Notes under the pieces: generated by a model
Told to the model about the DNA's origin: nothing
The model's database searches: none
What the model saw: the letters and a program-made list of their open reading frames with translations, nothing else
Shown here: positions 23,929 to 32,522 of the stretch, piece after piece
How positions within the stretch are numbered: position 1 is the stretch's first letter
Layout of the letters: each line of letters opens with the position of its first letter
Assembly (NCBI RefSeq): GCF_024639375.1
Contig: NZ_JAHEIM010000011.1
Coordinates: 1-64,000, forward strand
DNA from: Rhodoluna sp.
GTDB taxonomy: Bacteria; Actinomycetota; Actinomycetes; Actinomycetales; Microbacteriaceae
Length of the DNA stretch: 64,000 nucleotides
Direction of reading: 5' to 3'
Position numbers and translations under genes: made by a program

Positions 23929-25271
23929 TGAGCACTTTGAATTCAGCAACCCTAAATCAAACTCGCACCCTGTTGCGTTTTGCAACCGCCGGTTCGGTTG
24001 ACGACGGCAAATCGACTTTGGTTGGTCGTTTGCTTCACGACAGCAAATCAGTTTTGGTTGACCAGCTTGAGGCCGTTGCTCGCACATCTGCCGAGCGTGG
24101 CTTTGGTGGCGACGCCGGTGGTCTTGACCTTGCCTTGCTAACCGATGGTTTGCGAGCCGAGCGCGAGCAGGGCATCACCATCGATGTTGCTTACCGTTAT
24201 TTCTCAACAGCGCAGCGCAGCTTTATTTTGGCTGACTGCCCAGGTCACGTTCAATACACCCGCAACATGGTCACCGGTGCTGCCACCGCGGATGCCGTTG
24301 TGGTTTTGATCGATGCACGCAAGGGTGTGCTCGAGCAAACTCGCCGTCACCTATCCGTAGTGAATTTGCTTCGCGTGCCAAACGTGATTGTCGCTGTGAA
24401 CAAGATTGACCTAGTTGGTTTCGATCAGAAGGTTTATGAAGACATCGTTGCCGACCTGCACAAGCTGACCTCTGGCATGCACATGAGTGATGTTCACGTG
24501 ATTCCAGTTTCTGCGCTTGAGGGTGACAACGTTGTTGAGCGCTCGACCAACACCGATTGGTACACCGGCCCAACTCTGATTGAACTGCTCGAAGAGTTGC
24601 CGGCAATCGATGAGATCGAGAACGAGAAAGAAGAGTTCCGTTTTCCGGTGCAGCTAGTGATTCGCCCGCAGGGTGGCTTGGCTGCAGGGCTTGATGACGC
24701 GGTATATCGCGACTACCGCGGCTATGCAGGCCAGATTTCTTCTGGTGTTGTGGCCGTCGGCGACAAGGTTGAGATTCTGCCTGGGCACTTCAAGACCAGC
24801 GTGGTTGGCATCGATGTTGCGGGCAAGAGCGTTGACACAGCGTTTGCGCCACAGTCGGTTTCGCTGCGTTTGGCCGATGAGTTCGATGTTGCCCGTGGAG
24901 CATTGATTGGCGCGGCTGGCACCTTGCCTGAGCCAGTGAACCTGTTTGAGGCCGAAGTGTTCTGGCTAGACCCACGCCCGGTTGAAGTGGGTGCACGTGT
25001 GTTGGTGAAGACCGGCACATCAACTTGCCAAGCCGTGATCTCGCAGATTATTGGCAAGCGCAACCTCGACACTTTGGCAATCGATCCAGCCGACAAGATT
25101 GAAGTGAATGACATTGGTCACGTGATGATCAAGTTGGCAGTGCCACAACCGCTAGAGGATTACCGCGACTACCGTCGTGCTGGCGCGTTCTTGATTATTC
25201 AACCTCAGGATGGTGCAACACTTGCCGCTGGTATTCACACGAACTTGCAATTGGTGAACTACACGATATGA
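23928..25271 (+). CDS. cysN: Sulfate adenylyltransferase subunit 1 (GTPase)
   Basis: 447 residues. An EF-Tu-like GTPase whose hydrolysis drives APS formation by CysD. G1 is GSVDDGKST (22-30), G3 is DCPGHVQY, G4 is NKID; then come two beta-barrel domains. No C-terminal APS-kinase fusion is present (a CysNC would have about 600 residues), in line with the APS-reductase route. Its stop overlaps the cysG start by 4 bp (ATGA). Confidence 0.97.
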   Translation: MSTLNSATLNQTRTLLRFATAGSVDDGKSTLVGRLLHDSKSVLVDQLEAVARTSAERGFGGDAGGLDLALLTDGLRAEREQGITIDVAYRYFSTAQRSFILADCPGHVQYTRNMVTGAATADAVVVLIDARKGVLEQTRRHLSVVNLLRVPNVIVAVNKIDLVGFDQKVYEDIVADLHKLTSGMHMSDVHVIPVSALEGDNVVERSTNTDWYTGPTLIELLEELPAIDEIENEKEEFRFPVQLVIRPQGGLAAGLDDAVYRDYRGYAGQISSGVVAVGDKVEILPGHFKTSVVGIDVAGKSVDTAFAPQSVSLRLADEFDVARGALIGAAGTLPEPVNLFEAEVFWLDPRPVEVGARVLVKTGTSTCQAVISQIIGKRNLDTLAIDPADKIEVNDIGHVMIKLAVPQPLEDYRDYRRAGAFLIIQPQDGATLAAGIHTNLQLVNYTI

Positions 25272-26479
25272 CCGATAGCAAGTTGTATCCACTCGGATTG
25301 CGCATTGCCGGCCGCAAGGTTGTTGTAATTGGCGCAGGCGTTGTTGGCACTCGTCGCGTGAAAGGCCTGCTTGATGCAGCTGCTTTTATCACGGTGATTT
25401 CGCCAACCGCAACCGAAGAAGTGAAACAACTTGCCGCGGATGCTCGCATTGTTTTGATTTCGCGCGAATATGAAGCGGGTGACCTGACCGATGCCTGGTT
25501 GGTGCACACTGCCACTGGAATTGCGTCAGCTGATGATGCCGTTACTCGCGAAGCAGAATCGTTGCGCATTTTGTGCGTGAACGCCGCAGAGGCTGAGAAG
25601 TCAACAGCATGGGTGCCTGCAGTTTTGCGTTTGCAAGATGCAACTGTTGCAGCCTTTGGCAATGGCGAGCCACGTCGTGCAAAAGCGATTCGCAATCAAA
25701 TCGCTTCGTGGTTGCAAGCTGAACCGTTTGTGCAAACCCCAGGCACTGTTGCACTTGTCGGTGGTGGCCCTGGCGATGTTGACTTGATTACCGTTGCTGG
25801 CAAGAAACTTTTGGCAGGTGCCGATGTGGTTGTATTCGATCGTTTGTCACCAGCAGGTTTGCTTGAGAACCTAGGTGACGACGTTGAGCTGATTGATGTT
25901 GGCAAAGCGCCAGACAATCACCCGGTGCCACAAGAGCAGATCAACCAGATTTTGGTCGACCAGGCCAAGCTCGGCAAGCGCGTGGTTCGCCTAAAGGGCG
26001 GCGACCCTTATGTGTTTGGTCGCGGTGGCGAAGAACTTGAGTTCTGTGCTGCCAATGGTGTGACTGCTTTCACTGTTTCGGGCATCAGCAGTTCGATTGC
26101 TGTGCCAGCTCTCGCGGGAATCCCGGTGACTCACCGCGGATTAGCCACCAGTTTCACCGTGGTTACTGGCCACGAGCCGGTGAGCAACCTGCCTGGCGGG
26201 GCCGATCACACGATTGTGATCTTGATGGGTGTGGGCACCCTGGCCGACTCGGCAGCTAACCTGCAGGCCGAAGGTCGCAGTGCTGATTGCCCAGTGGCTA
26301 TCGTTGAAGAAGGCTTTGGTGCCAACCAGCGAGTGACAATTTCAACCCTTGGCAGTGTAGCCAAGGATGCAACAGAAGTCGGCGTGAAGGCGCCTGCAGT
26401 AGTAATCATCGGCGATGTTGTGAAACTCGCCCCGGCTGCATCCGCGGCCCAAAAATCAGTAAAGGAATCAAATGAGTAA
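25268..26479 (+). CDS. cysG: Siroheme synthase: precorrin-2 dehydrogenase plus uroporphyrinogen-III C-methyltransferase
   Basis: 403 residues, two domains. The N-terminal part (1 to about 150) is a Rossmann dehydrogenase with VVVIGAGVVGTRRV and FGNGEPRRAKAIR. The C-terminal part (from about 158) is the SAM-dependent methyltransferase with VGGGPGDVDLITV, GGDPYVFGRGGEE, and the GIPVTHRGLATSF box. It turns uroporphyrinogen III into precorrin-2 and sirohydrochlorin. It is shorter than E. coli CysG (457), and iron insertion is probably left to the divergent CbiX-type protein. It provides the cofactor for sir in the same operon. Confidence 0.93.
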   Translation: MTDSKLYPLGLRIAGRKVVVIGAGVVGTRRVKGLLDAAAFITVISPTATEEVKQLAADARIVLISREYEAGDLTDAWLVHTATGIASADDAVTREAESLRILCVNAAEAEKSTAWVPAVLRLQDATVAAFGNGEPRRAKAIRNQIASWLQAEPFVQTPGTVALVGGGPGDVDLITVAGKKLLAGADVVVFDRLSPAGLLENLGDDVELIDVGKAPDNHPVPQEQINQILVDQAKLGKRVVRLKGGDPYVFGRGGEELEFCAANGVTAFTVSGISSSIAVPALAGIPVTHRGLATSFTVVTGHEPVSNLPGGADHTIVILMGVGTLADSAANLQAEGRSADCPVAIVEEGFGANQRVTISTLGSVAKDATEVGVKAPAVVIIGDVVKLAPAASAAQKSVKESNE

Positions 26480-27854
26480 GCAACTACGAGTGGCAATTGT
26501 TGGCGCGGGCCCGGCGGGTATTTACGCCGGAAACATTCTTGCCTCGAAGTACCCAGAGGTGGACATCGACTTGTTCGACTCGCTGCCTGCGCCTTACGGT
26601 TTGATTCGTTATGGAGTTGCTCCTGACCACCCGCGCATCAAGGGCATCGTGAACTCGTTGCACGAAATGCTAGACGGTGGCCACATTCGCTTCTATGGCA
26701 ACGTGGAGTTTGGCAAAGACCTAAACCTTGCCGACATTAAGCAGCACTACCACGCAGTGATTTTTGCAACCGGTGCAATCAAAGATGCATCGCTAAACAT
26801 TCCGGGTGTTGACCTTGAAGGTTCTTATGGCGCTGCAGATTTCGTTTCTTGGTATGACGGTCACCCAGACTTTCCACGCACCTGGCCGCTAGAGGCTAAA
26901 GAAGTTGCAGTGCTTGGCAACGGAAACGTGGCTTTGGATGTTGCGCGCGTGTTGGCGAAGCACGCTGATGACATGCTGTCAACTGACATTCCGGCGAACG
27001 TTTATGAAGGTTTGAAGAAGTCACCGGTTACCGATGTGCACGTGTTTGGTCGTCGTGGCCCAGCACAGATCAAGTTCACTCCAATTGAATTGCGTGAGCT
27101 TGGCGAAATTGAAGATGTAGATCTAGTGCTTTACGACGAAGACTTTCCTGAGGGTTGGTTCAACGAAGACGCCGAAGGTGTTACCAACCAGCACAAGGTA
27201 ATGGCTCGCATTATCGAAGGTTGGCGCGAAGAGCAGCACGAAAAAACTGACGAGCCTGCAAGCCGTCGTTTGCACCTGCACTTCTTTGCTAGCCCGGTTG
27301 AAATTCTTGGTGACAACAAAGTGACCGGCATCAAGTTTGAGCGCACTGCGCTAAACCCTGATGGCGCTTCGGTGCACGGCACTGGCGAGTTCGTTGAATA
27401 CCCAGTGCAGGCTGTTTATCGTGCGATTGGTTACTTTGGCAGTGAGCTGCCAGAGGTGCCGTTCAACGAGAAGCTCGGTGTGATTCGCAACGAGGGTGGC
27501 CGTGTGATTGATGAGTCTGGCGCCCAGGTGCCAGCGATTTATGCAACTGGTTGGATCAAGCGTGGCCCGGTTGGTCTGATTGGTCACACCAAGAGCGATG
27601 CCACCGAGACCATTGAGAACCTGCTTGCCGACCTAGACAACTTGGCCGACCCAGCAACCCCAGACAGCGCTGATTTGTTGGCCACTTTGGATAGCCGCGG
27701 GGTGAAGTACACCAATTGGAACGGTTGGTTGGCTCTGAATGAATACGAGTTGGCCCTAGGCGCAGCCGACACCTCACACGTAGAGCGTGAGCGCGTGAAG
27801 GTTGTTGACCGTGACGAGCAGGTTGAGATTAGCCGAACCGGAGCTGCTGTATAG
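26472..27854 (+). CDS. fprA: Ferredoxin-NADP+ reductase, FprA (adrenodoxin-reductase) type
   Basis: 460 residues with VAIVGAGPAGIYAG (FAD, about 8-21), YGLIRYGVAPDHP, the NADP motif VLGNGNVALDVARVL, and the C-terminal ATGWIKRGPVGLIGHTKSDA box, all classic for FprA of mycobacteria. It would pass electrons from NADPH to ferredoxin for sulfite reduction. ATG 26472 overlaps cysG by 8 bp, so it is the last gene of the operon. No ferredoxin gene lies in the window. It converges on the ABC permease gene with 21 bp between. Confidence 0.92.
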   Translation: MSKQLRVAIVGAGPAGIYAGNILASKYPEVDIDLFDSLPAPYGLIRYGVAPDHPRIKGIVNSLHEMLDGGHIRFYGNVEFGKDLNLADIKQHYHAVIFATGAIKDASLNIPGVDLEGSYGAADFVSWYDGHPDFPRTWPLEAKEVAVLGNGNVALDVARVLAKHADDMLSTDIPANVYEGLKKSPVTDVHVFGRRGPAQIKFTPIELRELGEIEDVDLVLYDEDFPEGWFNEDAEGVTNQHKVMARIIEGWREEQHEKTDEPASRRLHLHFFASPVEILGDNKVTGIKFERTALNPDGASVHGTGEFVEYPVQAVYRAIGYFGSELPEVPFNEKLGVIRNEGGRVIDESGAQVPAIYATGWIKRGPVGLIGHTKSDATETIENLLADLDNLADPATPDSADLLATLDSRGVKYTNWNGWLALNEYELALGAADTSHVERERVKVVDRDEQVEISRTGAAV

Positions 27855-27875
27855 CAACAACCGGCTACTGCCTAT

Positions 27876-28778
27876 TTATCGAGCGTGAAGTAATCCGCGG
27901 TTGCGCAGAGTGTTCTGGCGAATTGGCGAGAACACCAAGCGCTCAACCAACACACCAACAACCATGATGGTGACGATTGCACCCAGCACTAATGACATGT
28001 CACCAAGCTGGCGACCGGTGTCTAGCATCTGACCCAAACCGGGGCCAAGCGATGGTGCGATGGCAATCAACTCTGCGGCCATTAGTGAGCGCCAAGCGAA
28101 TGCCCAACCTTGCTCAAGGCCGGCTAGGTATCCCGGCCAAGCAGCTGGCACCACAATGTGAGTAATTGAAGTTAGACCGCGTGCGCCCAAAACTTTACCG
28201 GCGCGCAAATAAATTGGCGGAATCTGGTCGATGCCAGAAATCAATCCGTTGGCTATCGATGGCACCGCACCCAAAAGAATTACGGCAAAGATTGTTGCGT
28301 CTGATAAGCCAAACCAAATAATTGCAGCCGGCACCCAAGCAACCGATGGCAACTGCTGCAGACCGGTGATGATTGGTCGGGCAATCGCGCGCAAGTTTGC
28401 ATTCAAACCAAGAGCAATTCCAATTGGGGTCGCAATCAAAAGTGAAATTGCAAAACCTTGCACACCTCGACGCAACGAGTTGATTGCCGAAGGCACCAGC
28501 AAACCTTGGTTGTATTGCTGCACCAGTGAATCAACCACCATTGCTGGGGATGGCAGCACCCAGGTCGGCTGCCACTTGAGAATTACAAGAAGTTGCCAAA
28601 TGGCCAGCACAATTACAACAGCGGCAAGTGGCGCAATGGCCTTGAGCGCGCGCTTTGAAACGCTGGTCTTAGAACCTGAGTCGGACTCTAGATTGTCGAG
28701 ACCGGCACTTAGTGATTCAAGTTGTTTTTGACGTGCTTCTTTGATTTGGTCGTCGGGAATGTATTCAAAATTAGGCAT
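27876..28778 (-). CDS. ABC transporter permease, SsuC/TauC-like
   Basis: 300 residues from ATG 28778 (MPNFEYIPDD), overlapping the ATPase gene by 8 bp; the frame opens at 28865, but that part lies inside the ATPase gene. After a hydrophilic N-terminus come about six membrane helices and the binding-protein-dependent transport signature around SRAGKVLGARG-like residues (YLRAGKVLGARGLTSITHIVVPAAW). It is the membrane subunit of an importer for sulfonates, taurine, nitrate or, in actinobacterial cys clusters, possibly sulfate. Context beside the cys operon favours a sulfur source. Confidence 0.88.
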   Translation of the reverse strand: MPNFEYIPDDQIKEARQKQLESLSAGLDNLESDSGSKTSVSKRALKAIAPLAAVVIVLAIWQLLVILKWQPTWVLPSPAMVVDSLVQQYNQGLLVPSAINSLRRGVQGFAISLLIATPIGIALGLNANLRAIARPIITGLQQLPSVAWVPAAIIWFGLSDATIFAVILLGAVPSIANGLISGIDQIPPIYLRAGKVLGARGLTSITHIVVPAAWPGYLAGLEQGWAFAWRSLMAAELIAIAPSLGPGLGQMLDTGRQLGDMSLVLGAIVTIMVVGVLVERLVFSPIRQNTLRNRGLLHAR

Positions 28779-29517
28779 GGCGAATAATCTCCTGACGCAA
28801 TTGATCGGTGATTGCCGAAGCGAAGTGCGCAACGTCGTTTGAATCAATGCGACGTGGTTGAGCAAAGTCGATCTTCCACTGGCGAATGATTTTGCCTGGT
28901 TTTGATGACATCAAAATCACGCGCTGACCCAGACGCACGGCCTCACGCACGTTGTGAGTCACGAACAAAACAGCCAATCCAGTTTCTTCCCAAATGCGAA
29001 TCAGTTCGTCGTGCAACAGATCGCGGGTGATGGCATCCAAAGCAGAAAACGGCTCGTCCATCAGCAGAATCTTGCGGTCTTGAGCGATGGCTCGGGCAAT
29101 AGCCACGCGCTGGCGCATGCCGCCAGATAATTCGTGAGGGCGCTGGTTGTAGGCGTGGCTTAGGTGCACCAGCTCAAGCAGTTCTTGGGCACGGGCCCTG
29201 CGGTTTTCAGGGGGGTAGCCGCTTAGTTTGAGTGCCAGTTCAATGTTCTTGCCGGCGGTTAGCCAAGGCAACAGAGCTGACTCTTGAAACATCAGGCTGG
29301 CCTTGGCGTTTAGCTCAACAGAGCCACTGCTTGGCTTTTCTAGGCCAGAAAGAATATTGAGCAAGGTTGACTTGCCACAACCAGATGCGCCAACGATTGC
29401 AACAAACTCTCCGGGCTGAATAGTTAGGTTCAGGCTGTCAATAACGATTGGCCCAGACTCGCTGTAGCGCTTGGTGAGATTCTTAATCTCTATCACTGGA
29501 GCAACGGTGGTTTCCAT
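28771..29517 (-). CDS. ABC transporter ATP-binding protein, SsuB/TauB-like
   Basis: 248 residues. Walker A GASGCGKST (about 41-49), Q-loop FQESALLPW, signature LSGGMRQRVAIARA, Walker B ILLMDEPFSALD and the switch His in FVTHNVREAV. It powers the importer with the adjacent permease and binding protein. It starts 2 bp after the binding-protein gene and overlaps the permease gene by 8 bp: one operon in the order A-B-C. Confidence 0.9.
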   Translation of the reverse strand: METTVAPVIEIKNLTKRYSESGPIVIDSLNLTIQPGEFVAIVGASGCGKSTLLNILSGLEKPSSGSVELNAKASLMFQESALLPWLTAGKNIELALKLSGYPPENRRARAQELLELVHLSHAYNQRPHELSGGMRQRVAIARAIAQDRKILLMDEPFSALDAITRDLLHDELIRIWEETGLAVLFVTHNVREAVRLGQRVILMSSKPGKIIRQWKIDFAQPRRIDSNDVAHFASAITDQLRQEIIRHA

Positions 29518-29519
29518 GA

Positions 29520-30587
29520 TTATTGCTTTCCGTTTGATGCTGCCGAGACTAGTGGCAGGTTTTTGCTCTGCAACAACTCGTTCAAAATGCGCAAGTCAAA
29601 AATGCTCTTAAGGCCACCCGCACCCAGCTTTAGCAAACCAACTGCCTCGGCTTGTTTTGCATTGGTGGCTAGGGATGTTGCCAGCGGGTCGGCAGTGAAT
29701 TGTAGGTTTAGCCAAGCGCGTTCAATAACTGCATCGCTAAGTTGCTTGCCCGATTGTTTTAGTATTTCTGCTTGCACCAATGTTTTGGCCAAGACTGGGT
29801 CATTCTTGATTAGGTCAATTGCCTGAAGGTTGGTTGCCACGATTGCTTTGACGGCAGCCGGGTAGCGAGTTAGAAAAGCTGTGGTGGCAACCAGGTTGGT
29901 GGTTGCAAATGATTTGTTTGACCAAAGATCGGCTTCGTCAACAAATACCTTGCCGTTGCCTTCGAGCACAAGGCGTGATGCCCAAGGCTCTGGCGCCCAC
30001 GCGCCATCAATCTGACCTTGCTGAAAAAGCTGAAGCGTGGTTGCGTTTTCGGTTGGAGTCACTGTGACATCAACGTTTGGCGTTAGGCCGCGCTCATGCA
30101 AGAAGAACTTGAGAGCCACATCTTGCGTGCCACCCAAGCCAGGTGACGCAAAGTTCTTGCCACCAAGATCATCAACGGTCTGAATCGATTTGTTGGTGAT
30201 GAATTGAGCGCCACCCGAGGTTGCCCCAGAAACTATGCGCAGCAGTGTGCCATCCGTAGTGTTGTAGCCGGCAATGGCTGGGTTAGGCCCGATGTATGAA
30301 ACGTCTAGTGCGCCACCCTTTAGGGCTTCAACCGCAGCTGAACCCGAACTGAAAATGAACGGTTCGATGGTCACGCCAGGCAAAGCCTGCTGCCATAGAT
30401 TCTGCTGTGCGGCGATGAGTGCGGGGGCGTGGGTGATGTTGGCAAAGTAGCCGATGCGAATCACGCTGGGTAGTCCTTGAGCCACGGCTGCAGCGGGCTT
30501 GGTGTTTGTGATGGGGGCGGTAAACATAAGGGCTAGCAACAGCGCCGGCACGATGCTCAGCCGAATGGCTTTGAGAGCTTTTTTCAC
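29520..30587 (-). CDS. ABC transporter substrate-binding protein, SsuA-like
   Basis: 355 residues from GTG 30587, which has GGGG 8 bp upstream and opens a proper signal peptide (KKALKAIRLSIVPALLLAL). No lipobox Cys is seen, so anchoring is unclear. The NMT1/SsuA fold appears in IRIGYFANITHAPALIAAQ, YIGPNPAIAGYN, GLGGTQDVALKFFL and DGAWAPEPWASRL. Relatives bind alkanesulfonates, taurine or nitrate. No sulfate-specific binding protein is in the cluster, so this could be the main sulfur importer; that is inference from context. Confidence 0.88.
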   Translation of the reverse strand: MKKALKAIRLSIVPALLLALMFTAPITNTKPAAAVAQGLPSVIRIGYFANITHAPALIAAQQNLWQQALPGVTIEPFIFSSGSAAVEALKGGALDVSYIGPNPAIAGYNTTDGTLLRIVSGATSGGAQFITNKSIQTVDDLGGKNFASPGLGGTQDVALKFFLHERGLTPNVDVTVTPTENATTLQLFQQGQIDGAWAPEPWASRLVLEGNGKVFVDEADLWSNKSFATTNLVATTAFLTRYPAAVKAIVATNLQAIDLIKNDPVLAKTLVQAEILKQSGKQLSDAVIERAWLNLQFTADPLATSLATNAKQAEAVGLLKLGAGGLKSIFDLRILNELLQSKNLPLVSAASNGKQ

Positions 30588-30625
30588 GTGATCACCCCGA
30601 TTTTCGAACAATTGCCACAATTCCT

Positions 30626-30681
30626 ATGTAATTAGTAGACATTATCCCAGCCCAGTGCTGGCGCGGTGAATGTGTCTTTTT
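30626..30681 (-). promoter_or_regulatory. Promoter of the ssuABC-like operon with ATGT-N9-ACAT repeat
   Basis: On the minus strand TTCACC and GATAAT lie 18 bp apart, a reasonable -35/-10 pair reading toward the binding-protein gene. Just downstream ATGT (30626-30629) and ACAT (30639-30642) form an inverted repeat touching the -10. The divergent Rrf2 gene starts at 30703, so this gap is a likely target of that regulator. The operator role is inferred. Confidence 0.4.
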
Positions 30682-30702
30682 GTTTCATGGTTTGATAGAC
30701 GC

Positions 30703-31278
30703 ATGCATGTTTCAGCCAAGGTCGACTACGGAATGCGCGCCTTGTTGCAGCTGGCCACCGCCTATAAGGGAGCCGAAACCTCGCTGATGAAGGGCGAGGA
30801 AATCTCGCAGGCCCAATCAATTCCCCTCAAATTTCTAGAGGGCATTCTCACTGAACTTCGTCACGCCGGCTTCGTTGTGAGCCAGCGCGGTGCCGTTGGT
30901 GGCTACCGCCTCAGTCGTGATCCGTCACAAATTTCACTTGCCGATGTAGTGCGCGCTTTGGATGGGCCGCTGGCCGCAGTGCGCGGAGCCAGACCAGAAG
31001 ACGTCACCTATGACGGAGCCTCAGAACATCTGCGTGATGTTTGGGTTGCGCTGCGTGCATCGCTTCGCAAGGTTCTTGAAAACGTGACCCTTGCCGACGT
31101 GAGCAATAACAAATTTGATGACTCGGTTGAAAAGCTTTTGGATGAACCTGGTGCTTGGGAATCGCGCCCACTTTATGCAACCGTGCAGCAAGTGAAGAAC
31201 GAAGAATTAGCTATGACTGAATTGGCTCGCGTGTTTGGCGCTAATCCGCGCAACCCGGCTGATTCGTTCACAATCTGA
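30703..31278 (+). CDS. Rrf2-family transcriptional regulator without Fe-S cysteines
   Basis: 191 residues from ATG 30703 (MHVSAKVDYGMRALLQLA). The Rrf2 winged helix is clear: IPLKFLEGILTELRHAGFVVSQRGAVGGYRLSR contains the recognition region. The Cys triad that binds the cluster in IscR is absent in the stretch ALDGPLAAVRGARPEDV...DVWVALRASL, so it resembles cluster-less CymR-type regulators. Lying divergent to the sulfur importer, it may control sulfur uptake. Oddly, the last 24 codons overlap the end of hemL on the other strand, and the tail after about residue 155 is longer than usual. Confidence 0.85.
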   Translation: MHVSAKVDYGMRALLQLATAYKGAETSLMKGEEISQAQSIPLKFLEGILTELRHAGFVVSQRGAVGGYRLSRDPSQISLADVVRALDGPLAAVRGARPEDVTYDGASEHLRDVWVALRASLRKVLENVTLADVSNNKFDDSVEKLLDEPGAWESRPLYATVQQVKNEELAMTELARVFGANPRNPADSFTI

Positions 31279-32520
31279 GTCGCTCAGCGCACCAGACACA
31301 AACCACGCTTCGAAAGCAGAAGGCGGAATTGAGACTCCGTTTTCAAGCATCGCGTTGAAGAAAGCTGCAAACTGCTTGGTGTTTTGTTTTGACGCGTCGG
31401 CAAAATTGCGCACCGGTTGATCGGTAAAGAAAATCGAGAACAGATTGCCATCATTTTGCAATTGATGTGCCACGCCTTCGGCAGCTAGTGCCTCGCTAAT
31501 CGCAGAGCCAACCTGAGCGGCTCGAGTGTCGAGCGTTTTGTAGAGCGCTTCATCGCACAATTGCAACGTTGCAAGACCAGCAGCAGTTGCAACCGGGTTG
31601 CCACTCAAGGTGCCGGCTTGATAAACACTCCCGGTTGGTGCGAGCAGTTCCATTATTTGTGCGCCACCGGCAATTGCGGCTACCGGGTATCCGCCGCCAA
31701 TCACTTTGCCAAAGGTAAATAGGTCGGGAACCCAGCCTTCGGTGTGATGTGCAGCAAAATAGCCACCGCGAGAAATTCTAAAACCGGTCATCACTTCGTC
31801 GAAGATAAAAATTGCACCGTGTTGTTTGGTGATCGCAGCGATGGTTGCGTTGAAGTTTTCGATCGGCGGCACTACACCCATGTTGGCGGGCACCGGTTCG
31901 GTAATCACCGCTGCAATGTCGCTGCCGCGTGTTGCGAACAATTCTTGCAACTGTTGCAAGTTGTTGTATTCAAGAACGAGGGTGTCTTGAGCTTGGCCTT
32001 CGGTGACGCCGGGGGAGTTGGGCAAACCAAGGGTTGCTACACCCGAACCGGCCTGCACCAGCAGGGCATCGCTGTGCCCGTGGTAGCAACCGGCAAACTT
32101 CACAATCAGCGCTCGCCCAGTAGCGGCGCGGGCAAGACGCACGGCCGTCATCACAGCTTCGGTGCCGCTAGACACAAAGCGCACTCGCTCGATGGTTGGC
32201 ACGCGACTAATAATTTCTTCGGCCAACAACACTTCGTTGGGGCTTGGCGCACCGAATGATGCCGAAAGTTTTGCTGCCTCGGTGACTGCGAGAACAACCT
32301 GCGGATGGGCGTGGCCCACAATCATTGGCCCCCATGAACCAACTAGATCGATGTATTCGTTTCCGTCGACATCCCAAATGTGTGAACCTTCGCCGCGAAC
32401 AAAATAACGTGGTGTGCCACCAACACTTTTGAATGCGCGAACCGGTGAGCTAACTCCACCCGGGATAACCTGCTGCGCACGTTGGTGCCAACTTTGCGAG
32501 TTGTGAATATCTTGAGTCAT
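31207..32520 (-). CDS. hemL: Glutamate-1-semialdehyde 2,1-aminomutase
   Basis: 437 residues; the PLP enzyme that makes 5-aminolevulinate from glutamate semialdehyde. Family marks: IPGGVSSPVRAFKSVGG at the N-terminus, VSSGTEAVMTAVRLARA, FDEVMTGFR, and FGKVIGGGYPVAA with the PLP Lys. It is the last gene of hemA-hemC-hemD-hemB-hemL, 2 bp after hemB. The last 72 bp overlap the convergent Rrf2 gene, with C-terminal residues SDSDCERISRV still family-like. Confidence 0.96.
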   Translation of the reverse strand: MTQDIHNSQSWHQRAQQVIPGGVSSPVRAFKSVGGTPRYFVRGEGSHIWDVDGNEYIDLVGSWGPMIVGHAHPQVVLAVTEAAKLSASFGAPSPNEVLLAEEIISRVPTIERVRFVSSGTEAVMTAVRLARAATGRALIVKFAGCYHGHSDALLVQAGSGVATLGLPNSPGVTEGQAQDTLVLEYNNLQQLQELFATRGSDIAAVITEPVPANMGVVPPIENFNATIAAITKQHGAIFIFDEVMTGFRISRGGYFAAHHTEGWVPDLFTFGKVIGGGYPVAAIAGGAQIMELLAPTGSVYQAGTLSGNPVATAAGLATLQLCDEALYKTLDTRAAQVGSAISEALAAEGVAHQLQNDGNLFSIFFTDQPVRNFADASKQNTKQFAAFFNAMLENGVSIPPSAFEAWFVSGALSDSDCERISRVARISAKHASQFSHS

Positions 32521-32522
32521 GG

